Origin: Salvator merianae | Lineage: Eukaryota; Chordata; Lepidosauria; Squamata; Teiidae | DNA: 64,000 nt | NCBI GenBank assembly: GCA_003586115.2 | Contig: QVOM02000116.1 | Coordinates: 38,012,128 to 38,076,127, forward strand | Direction of reading: 5' to 3' | In this document: piece by piece, positions 56,481-64,000 of the stretch | How positions within the stretch are numbered: the first letter of the stretch is position 1 | Layout of the letters: the number at the start of each line of letters is the position of its first letter | Notes under the pieces: generated by a model | Told to the model about the DNA's origin: nothing | Database searches by the model: none | Seen by the model: only the letters and a program-made list of their open reading frames with translations | Made by a program: the position numbers and the translations under genes

Positions 56481-57126
56481 TTCATCAGATATATGAACTA
56501 ATGGCCTGCTAATGACGCGTGTATATGAATGGCTTGCTAATGATGTGTGTGTACGACTGCCAGTAACTCTCACCATTTGTACTTTCCCACACTTCTGAAT
56601 CTGTTTATTATCTATATGGTATCTGTTGAGCACATTTCCCAAAAAAAGGACAGTGTGATCTCTATTATTCAGTGCAACAAAGCTCAAAACAAATAAACTC
56701 AGGTTTCCGCATGCCCAAGTCTTCTGTATAATTTTCCTCCTTATTGTGTGTACATACATTTCAGAGTAATACTATGTGTATCTGATAGATTTGAACTATA
56801 CTTCTTCTAATTTTATGCCATTTCAAATGTATTATTTTTACAATATCCAAAGATCCTTTCTTACCACTGACTTGATAGATTAACATAGCTACTCCTTTAG
56901 AAATAGCAAAATAATGTTTGTTTACATCTCCAGTCATTTCAACAAGACTCTTGCAGAAAAACTTCCAAGCAATTGCAGCTATTACTACTCAACTGTTAGG
57001 CAATCGGGACATGTAACATGTATTAATCAAGAGGAATAGATGACTCTAGCTAGCTGTTCCCATACCTAATGCCCCCAGTAGCCATTTGGGATTTTGTTGG
57101 GGCAAATGATAATGGTTGCATACACA
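56481..57126. other. No gene recognised
   Basis: AT-rich; nothing assigned. Confidence 0.5.
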
Positions 57127-57131
57127 TGACC

Positions 57132-57532
57132 TGTCTAAGTAGCGCAGTGCAGGCGGCAGGAGACTTACTGGCATCTACGTGAAGTATAGCAAAAACAAAG
57201 AGGCTCGGAGGCAACATACACACTCTCACGGAGAAGACTTTATTTTCTTGCTTGGTTTCATAGTCAAAGTGCTTCGCCAGTCATGTAAGCAAACAGGAAC
57301 ATAACGTAACAAAAGGATCAAGTAGAACCAGATGGAACAAAGTACAGCTATACAGATTCTAGCTATATACAAAAATCTACCAATCAGAGATCTGACATTA
57401 CTCTGCTGAGTCGGCATAACAACAGAGCAGATGTCTCTTTATCTGAACTGGCAATAGACTAGGCAGGTCACACTGACATTAGATTATGGACAAAGCAGAT
57501 TATGGTCACTCTCACCTTAGCATATTCTAACA
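57132..57532 (-). mobile_element. Solo LTR (LTR retrotransposon or ERV)
   Basis: In the minus orientation the element begins TGTTAGAATATGC and ends CTACTTAGACA, with the canonical TG...CA. The 5-bp flanks are TGACC (57127-57131) and CGACC (57533-57537), one CpG-type transition apart. In transcription order it shows ATTGG (about 57384), a TATATA-like box (about 57363-57370) and AATAAA (plus strand TTTATT, 57239-57244), then a roughly 100-bp U5-like part. No primer-binding site, polypurine tract or viral gene adjoins, so recombination between two LTRs has removed the body. At 401 bp the class cannot be decided by eye. Confidence 0.8.
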
Positions 57533-57537
57533 CGACC

Positions 57538-58549
57538 TGCAAAAGGGTTAACTCTTAGGGTAGAAGGCACAGGTCCCACAACATGGATGAATGGCACAGT
57601 GTACAAACACCATTCACCTCAGTGTGATAACTGGAATGCAGCTGTGATGGGGAACCCTTCTTGCAGCTGTATTGTCTTCGCATTGGAAAGTTCTCCAACG
57701 GATCAAAAATGTACAGAAATCTGAAATATTATTTGTTAATACTCCACTTAAGGAGCAAAAAGAGGTGAAACAAGCAACAAGTTTCAAATTGTGATTAAAG
57801 AAAATAAAGCACTTGCAAGTAAACATAGTGATGAATGCTATAAAAATAGGGGACAAAATATTTGACAAAATAGATAAAAAGGCTGTGGAAAGATTTTATA
57901 GACCATGTGAAACAGCTATGGGAATATGGGGAAAATATACATTTGGTCAAGGAATATTTGAGATTGATTTCATTATCTAGGAATAAAATATTAGGAGAGA
58001 AAAAGGTTAAGGATTTTCAAGGAAAAGGGTATAGAATATTGGAAGATTTTTATGAAAATCGAGAAGTAATTTTATGAAAATCGAGAAGACAGCCTCAGCC
58101 TGTGAGCTCAGGGCACCCAAGGCATCAGTGTTGCAGAAAAGAAGCTTATCTCTACAATTGTGCTTTTTCACTTTACAAAATAATACAAAAAGGAGGCTTA
58201 ACTCAAAATACGGAGAAAGGACTGGGGCAAGGACAGGAAAGGAACTGGCAGTGGGGGACAATAGCACCATCCCTCTAATACATCCACATTTGGCAAGATG
58301 GGAATGGAACTGTCCCTCTGCCCGCCCCAAATAGTCTCCTTTCGTTCACACACTGAGAAATTCAAACACACTGAGATCAAACAGCCTCAGTGCTGACATT
58401 ATCCAGCTACAGAATAGTCTGCTTCTCAGAAGTTTAGTCCACTAAAAAAAATTGAAAGGATTGAAATTGAAATTGATCTGCATTCTGATTAAACGTCACG
58501 TCTGACTGCAGCCAAGGTCACCTGATAGAACCATATTTATGGTATTATT
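57538..58549. other. No gene; unidentified possible retroelement relic at 57870-58080
   Basis: At 57870-58075 one frame reads HVKQLWEYGENIHLVKEYLR, then SRNKILGEKKVKDFQ. This looks protein-derived but matches no family I can name. A 20-bp near-direct repeat, TTTATGAAAATCGAGAAG, occurs twice at 58047-58088. The rest is unassigned. Confidence 0.35.
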
Positions 58550-58860
58550 ATAGAAAGTGGTACGGGGAGGTAGTGCTACCAAAAGGCATGGAACTCCTTA
58601 TTTGCCGAAACACAAATTGCTAGCAAGCCATTGACCTTGGGCAATAGTTCATGCACCCACTGTGGCTTCCTTTAAGATACTACTAAACACACATCTTTTC
58701 AGCTGGACTTTTAAAAACTGATGGATTAAAAATGCTGCTAGGTGTGTAACACGGTTTCAGCTGTTTCAATGCTTTTGTTTTAAGATATTGTTAATATTAT
58801 CATTTTAGGCTTGCAAACTACCGTGAGCTTTATTTAAACAAGGCAGTTACATTTGCTGAA
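58550..58860 (+). mobile_element. L2-like LINE C-terminal/3' relic
   Basis: CTTCCTTTAAGATACTACTA and AACACACATCTTTTCAGCTG-GACTTT corresponds to the FxxxLKTHLFSAGF C-terminal block (here reading YY-stop-THIFSAGL). It is followed by a TTTTAATGTTTTAA-type 3' UTR. Old and stop-interrupted; its tail is not clear. Confidence 0.6.
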
Positions 58861-59781
58861 ACCTCCACTTCTATTCTCCTGATTTGCAAGAGGTTAAGTA
58901 TTCTGTTTTAAGCTATGAGTAAGAATTGTAACCATGGAGGTTTTTAGATTTCTAGAGACATGATGGCTGAACTATTTTTTTTTTTCCTTTCTCTCAGTTT
59001 CAACTAGGTGAGTGGGCAGAGAAGTGCTTCATATAAGGCAGTTGGAGTAATTATTCATTCCACCATAAATTGTCCTTTCCTACCTAATGTTTAATAGGAG
59101 CATGTCAGTACATTTTTTGGAGCACCCATTAAGTAGAAATTATGATTAAATAAAGACTTCTCACTGTGACTCAAAGCCTATCAATCCTAATTTTATTTTA
59201 TTTTTATAATTTTACATACCAGTTCCAGAGGATCACATTGTCAATGAGCCAATTAACTTTTTTTTTTTCCAAATTGTGTAATATTTAACTGTGGGAGAAT
59301 ATAACACAGAAATACATGAAAGATGAGAACAAGAACTTGTTTTGGTTGTGACTGAAAATAAGCCTTAAGGAAGTTTTGGCACAGGAAAAAAAAAAACAGA
59401 ACTAGTTATAGAATCTAATAATCAATGCAGTGATGCTCACTTCAAGGAAACTTAGAATATACTCAAATACTCCAGTCATTTAGTATCAATCCCCTAGACC
59501 CTGAAAGCATAGTGTTAGTTTAGCTGACAGATTCATCAACTAAAGGTTGATTAATTAATCTGTTGGTAGTAGGGGGTTCCAGCATTTAGGCCAGCAGAGT
59601 ATGGGATAACCTGCACTGTGCGGAAAGGCCCCAAGTATCCATTTTCTTTCACTGGGTTGTTGAATTTTTTTGTGGGCATGAGGCAAGGATAGGACCCCTA
59701 ATTAAAAACAACAACAACTATGTGAGCATTGTAGGTAATCAAAAAAATGAAAGAGGGTGACATTGTTTTGAGTGGTTAATC
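58861..59781. other. No gene; MITE end relic at 59618-59630
   Basis: GTGCGGAAAGGCC at 59618-59630 is a right end of the MITE group without a recognisable left partner, though AATTAATCTGTTGG may mark older interior. The rest is AT-rich and unassigned. Confidence 0.45.
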
Positions 59782-59875
59782 GGAGGGAGGGAGGGAGGGA
59801 GGGAGGGAGGGAGGGAGGGAGGAAGGAAGGAAGGAAGGAAGGAAGGAAGGAAGGAAGGAAGGAAGGAAGGGAGGG
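59782..59875. repeat. (GGGA)n(GGAA)n polypurine microsatellite
   Basis: About ten GGGA units are followed by about twelve GGAA units, ending GGGAGGG. This leaves one strand entirely purine for some 94 bp. The GGG runs can in principle form G-quadruplexes, and the mirror symmetry could allow triplex DNA. Confidence 0.97.
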
Positions 59876-60825
59876 CCTGTTGATTGTTGAAAGGATCCAT
59901 GCACTAGAATTGGCCCTTGTTTGAGGACAGAAATGTTGCAAGGATATCCCCATTTGTAGAAGCATATTAAAGCAACAGATTGCTTTCCGCAGAAGTACAC
60001 CATAAACCAAATCTAACAGAAAATAATATATGCCACTGTTGGCAGGCAGGTCTTATAAGCTAATGCCAGAAAAACAAATTAAGGCAACCATCCTTGGCTG
60101 TGCCTCAGCACTTATTACAATTATGAAGTAAATTTACAAAGGTAATATACCGAAAAACCCCTTCTTTTTTTTTTTCCTCCAGTAATTGGACTAAGAGCAG
60201 AGACTTGCAGATTGGTATCATACATAATGGCACGGTGGTTGGTATAACTTTTTTTCCCTCAATTCATTTCACTTCTAAGAGCTCTTATAGCCTTTGGATA
60301 GTATTGTGAAGGACACACACGCACTCACTCACACACAGAGAGAAAAATCACATTATAACAGGCCATTGTGTAATATAGCACAGTGAAGTCTTCAGAAAAG
60401 GGTGTGCTCTTCTTGTGAGAACAATCCAGTGTAGCTAGAAGCCTCAGGTTAAAAAAAAAAAAAAATAGCCAGCATAGACAACCAGAAAATGAAATGCTAA
60501 CACACACTTGCTCAAATGCAGACATTTATTATGAGTTGGCAAGTTCACTTTGAGATGGAGTTTTGATGAACATTATAACTGTGCTACAGATTTCCCCTAG
60601 GGAAGTTCCAGCTGATTGTGCACGAAGCTGTGAAATAAATGAATTGTAATGTTCACATCAAGTGATGACTAAACACCCAAACTTTCAGATTCTCATTTTA
60701 ATAAGGTAAGCAAGCTGTGGTAGATTGTTGTCCCAGGGCTTTTATGTACTTAACGTAAATCCTGATTTGGAGCCTGTGAAGTCCTCTTCTGGGTCTCATT
60801 GGGTCACACATTAGTACGAATTTGT
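59876..60825. other. No gene recognised
   Basis: AT-rich with a short (AC)n stretch near 60314-60338 and A-runs near 60454. Nothing else assigned. Confidence 0.5.
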
Positions 60826-61116
60826 GAGGCCCTCCCGCCCACTGGTTCTCTCTGTCCTCAGATGATGGAGTATAATCCCAATCAGCGGGGATTACTGGTA
60901 GATCATGGCATAAGGATCTAATGGCAGCCCAGCAGGCCCTGATCCAGAAGGCACGCCTCCATGCTTGGGACCACCAGGGACCCAGTGCCTGCCAAAATGG
61001 GTACCGCAGAGGCTCTGAGGCTGTTCTAGACCATGCCTTTCCATGGTCCAAACCAGCGGGCCTTGCTGGTTCAGATCTACTGGTTTGGACCATGGAAAGG
61101 TAAATGCAGAAAGCAC
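60826..61116. mobile_element. B-family MITE, inverted relative of 55623
   Basis: Near the right end CCATGGTCCAAACCAGCGGG and GGTTTGGACCATGGAAAGG face each other. The terminus is TAAATGCAGAAAGCAC. GATCAGGG/CCCTGATC-type phrases and GCAGCCCAGCAGGCCCTGAT are shared with 55900-56100. The left end near 60826 (AGGCCCTCCCGCCCACTGG) is only approximate. Confidence 0.62.
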
Positions 61117-61569
61117 ACCAGAATGACCAATAAGATGTTAAAGGGAAAAACCGTGAGTTGCGCCATTGGATTCTACTGCCAGACAGCTGAGGATAGCAAT
61201 TCAAATCCAAGCCTTCTAGGTGACAAGGGGAAAACAGTGAGCCTGGCAGTGCAGCATGACCCAGTCTATTTCCAGATTGATATCCTGTGGAAGAAGTCCA
61301 GTTCCTACAGCAGAAGTGCTTGTCGGGTCAGTTGGCGCAATGCCATAACTGGGTGCAATATACCAGCAATATGCCACTTTAAAGATGTTATATTAAGATG
61401 TATGTAAGAAAGTATCTTGTTGGCCAATTTAGCCTATTCTGCCTACATTTACTTGTGAAAAGCACAAGCTTTTCCTCTGTTGCTAATAGAGATGGAGAAC
61501 CTATAGCCTTCTAGATTTTGGAGGCTGCAGTTGAAGGCTCCCTCTAAGTGTGAATGCTAAGGAGATCTG
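61117..61569. other. No gene recognised
   Basis: A decayed single arm of the short palindromic repeat may lie at 61500-61545 (GCCTTCTAGATTTTGGAGGC). The rest is unassigned. Confidence 0.4.
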
Positions 61570-61660
61570 GACCCTTTCTGCACTGGGCCTTACTCCAGAT
61601 TATATTCTGGTATAGGGGCCTGCCATACACATGCTGGTGCAGACTATTCCAGCCCCGAAG
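61570..61660. mobile_element. A-family MITE, left half
   Basis: GACCCTTTCTGCACTGGGCC, then TTACTCCAGATTATATTCTG and GGGGCCTGCCATACACATGC, is a well-preserved left arm. The right arm is absent after about 61660. Confidence 0.82.
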
Positions 61661-62066
61661 TATATAACTCCTAGTATATAAAATCAGTTTAGAATGCCTC
61701 AGCAAAAAAATGTCAAGGTCCACATGGGCAAAAGAAGGAGTCACAGGGGCAGACCATCTGCAGGCCAGGTGCCCATAACATGCCTCCAAGGGTGAAAGAG
61801 ATCATTTTGCAAACACAGTAATCTGCTTTGCGAAGCACTTGCTGTCCCCAACTCTTATGCCACCACTGTATGGATTGCTGGTGGCAGTGCAGGTAACTCA
61901 CCTGGGTCACCTGGGCCTGGCTGACTTATGGGGCCATTTACTGCAATCCTCGGTATGGATACAGTCAAAAACTTCAAAGATGATGTTTGTGAGAGTGAGA
62001 GATGGAGGCTGTACAAATAGCACACCCGTTGCCTCTAGGGCAGGCCATCAGCACCTGCCCCCTACG
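61661..62066. other. No gene recognised
   Basis: GC-mixed DNA with short frames on both strands (61713-62105), unassigned. Confidence 0.45.
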
Positions 62067-62074
62067 CCTATATT

Positions 62075-62381
62075 AGGGATGTGCATGAAAAAAAATAGTT
62101 TTTGATTTGTTTTCAAAACAAAAATCTGCATTTTCACTTTGTCAGTGAATTTTGTTGTCAAAAAATACATTTTTTGTTCTCAAAAAATACATTGAAAATG
62201 CCATTTTCATAGTTTAAACACAGCAAAAAATATGAAAATTTGGTGAATTTCATTTTCGCAAAAGAAGTAGGCTTTTTCATTTTTGATTGAAAACTGTAAA
62301 TGTGAAAAAAGTAATTTTTGTTTCAGGGTGGAAAAAGTTGTGAAAATTTTCAAATGCGAATTGAAATTTGTACATCCGTAC
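62075..62381. mobile_element. hAT-like MITE with 8-bp duplication
   Basis: The left end AGGGATGTGCATGAAAA and right end AATTTGTACATCCGTAC are inverted repeats. The 8-bp flanks CCTATATT (62067-62074) and CCTATATC (62382-62389) differ at one position. The interior is very A/T-rich and made of repeated TGAAAAT/ATTTTCA motifs. The same end motif occurs at 44326. This is a typical reptile hAT-type nonautonomous element. Confidence 0.82.
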
Positions 62382-63159
62382 CCTATATCTCACCTCCATG
62401 GAGAGGTTGCCAAAAATAGCTTGAGCTGATGCTGAAGAGATATTAGCATCGGCACTAGCCAAGGCTGCATCCAGACAGGTTGTTTTTAGCATAACTATCT
62501 TGAAATTATTCTTGAATTGCCACATGTGCTAACCTGTGTCATGTAAGTATCCAAAATTTCGAAACAATGTAGCATAATAAATATATTGCGGGGAATAGGA
62601 CTTTCATAGTGTAAAAATTTCTTATCACAAAAATGCACTGCTGTTTGGATTTATCGTGCAAGAACTTTCAAGGGATATGTGCACAAATATAGCCTGAACT
62701 TTGAAGTTGCAGAAGCCTATAGCTGCATATTATTGGTTTCCCATTCAGCCAATACAGAAACAGAAAAAAGGGGCAGATCATGGGCACAGGAGTTTCTCAG
62801 CATCCTATTATAATTGCCATACCTTATTAGCTGACAACACTCTATTTTTCTCTTGTATGAGTATGTACGTAACTGTTGCAAAAGTCAGTAATTTCAAAAT
62901 TACAGAATATAGCAAAGTATTTATGTAATGTGTGGAGGCATCCCCTAGTCTTTCTATTCCAAAGCTGAAGTGCAACCACATATCTTTGGATATGCAGTCA
63001 AATAACCATCTTTCAATCAAAAATCCCATATACAAATATAGTCAGACTTTTGAAATATCCAGTCTCTTCCTCTGTCTAATACATTGACTCCTGTTATGTC
63101 TTTCTGCATACTGGGGAGCCCTTTGAGCATTATCTTAATCTGATTTTCTCCTAGAATTC
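62382..63159. other. No gene; possible MITE left end at 62464
   Basis: AGGCTGCATCCAGACAGGTTG at 62463-62483 resembles the left end at 22579 (GGCTGCGTTCCGACACGG). A matching right end is not recognised before 62720. The rest is AT-rich. Confidence 0.4.
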
Positions 63160-63628
63160 AAAGATATAGCCGTGTTAGTCTGGATCACTAAACAATAACC
63201 CACAAATCTCCAGTCCATTGACACTGGGTGGATCAGAGCCAATGGTTTCCTGGCATACTACACATATTACAACACTAATTAATGCCCCTGCCTCTTGTGG
63301 GCTCTCTTCAACTATTAATCACATATCCTTTCTAGTTCCCAGCCAGCATCACTCTACATTCCAACGCTCTGACAAGTTTGCACTGCTATTAATGCACAAA
63401 GCCTTAATGACCACTGTTATACTGTACTTGTCACCTCATCACTACATCCAGAGATTTGCATTTCTATTGCTATTCACAAACACAGTTTACCTATATGGGG
63501 TCTGTCCCTAGGCACTTCACTCCATGCATCTGATAAAGCAGACTCAGTCTACTAAAGCTTATGCTACCAATTTCTTTCTCTCTGTTTGTCTCTAAGGTGC
63601 TACTAGACCCCTTGCTTACTGATCTTCT
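63160..63628. mobile_element. Amniote dispersed repeat (GCCGTGTTAGTCTG ... CTAAGGTGCTACTAGA)
   Basis: The left part AAAGATATAGCCGTGTTAGTCTGGATC and the right part, CTCCATGCATCTGATAAAGC, CTAAAGCTTATGCTACCAAT and TCTCTAAGGTGCTACTAGAC, are the two ends of a widespread turtle and lizard repeat usually classed as a nonautonomous DNA transposon. The middle of this copy is about 300 bp of unrelated or diverged sequence. I recall the ends from reptile genomes but could not check the class. Confidence 0.65.
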
Positions 63629-64000
63629 CCTAGTGACTCCTGTATAGTTAGGGAAACAATTAAACAGCTCAGGTACGTGGCTCACTGCATTAACTTCTCC
63701 CTTATCAGCACACCATGGATTCTGCAGGCAGGAGCTACTGCATATGTCCACGCCAGAGATACATGAAAAAGTGACATCAATGCAACTAGGAGTGGCATCT
63801 AAAAGATACCAGAGCCACTGAATAAAACCTTTTGCAAAGAATAGCACTGAGTTTGCTAAGCTGAGAACACATCATTTGGTGTGGGGGTGGGGAAGAAGCT
63901 GCAATTAATAAATCTTGGCATGTATAATTAAAACAAAGAGAAAAAGAACCCTTCTTTTTCTATGACCCTATGTTATTTAATGAACTCCTGTGTATTATGA
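63629..64000. other. No gene recognised
   Basis: AT-rich end of the window; nothing assigned. Confidence 0.5.

Noticed and set aside
1..64000. CRISPR array, operon, phage or other prokaryotic system
   Set aside because: There are no regularly spaced direct repeats, no tandem long genes and no ribosome-binding context. The repeat content is plainly vertebrate.

Overview
The window reads as vertebrate intergenic or intronic DNA, most likely from a squamate reptile (lizard or snake). It contains no complete host protein gene, rRNA or tRNA gene, and nothing prokaryotic. The squamate call rests on the mix of interspersed repeats: a BovB (RTE) LINE end, CR1 ends of two subfamilies, several L2/L3-like LINE 3' ends with the tail GGGCGGCATACAAATCTAATAAA, two L1 3' ends, and a tRNA-derived SINE beginning GAGCCAGTTTGG. 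These are joined by a dense population of short palindromic DNA elements. I cannot name the species.

Layout. 1-5 kb: mostly unique AT-rich DNA with two MITE-like elements. 5-7 kb: an L2-like 3' end and a nested MITE pair. 7-12 kb: short repeat relics, a 436-bp MITE with a clear 3-bp target duplication, then an L1 end. 12-20 kb: sparse, with hairpin DNA, SINE parts and one possible exon behind a strong polypyrimidine tract near 17.46 kb. 20-24 kb: two abutting CR1 ends in opposite orientation, then a CpG-rich 1-kb segment with terminal inverted repeats and a GC-box/CRE/CCAAT cluster. 25-38 kb: SINE pieces, an L1 end, several MITEs and L2-like LINE ends. 38.3-38.7 kb: BovB. 40.6-42.6 kb: a long CR1 reverse-transcriptase relic split by a MITE that itself holds another MITE. 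42.7-43.6 kb: the youngest-looking LINE, with a 237-codon open frame. 44-54 kb: CR1, hAT-like MITE, L2-like relics, a MITE interrupted by a duplicated tRNA-SINE, and more MITEs. 57.1-57.5 kb: a solo LTR. 58-64 kb: a LINE end, a polypurine microsatellite, MITEs, a hAT-like MITE and an amniote dispersed repeat.

The pieces do not work together as a pathway; they are layers of transposon insertion. The best candidate for something under-described is the MITE group with ends of the form GG-C-(T)TTC-(T/A)(G/C)CAC and 3-bp, often T-N-A, target duplications. That pattern fits nonautonomous PIF/Harbinger-like elements, and several copies sit inside one another or inside datable LINEs. The CpG-rich element with promoter-like motifs and the 17.46-kb exon candidate are the places where host function is most plausible. 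All family assignments come from reading the sequence by eye; no database was searched.
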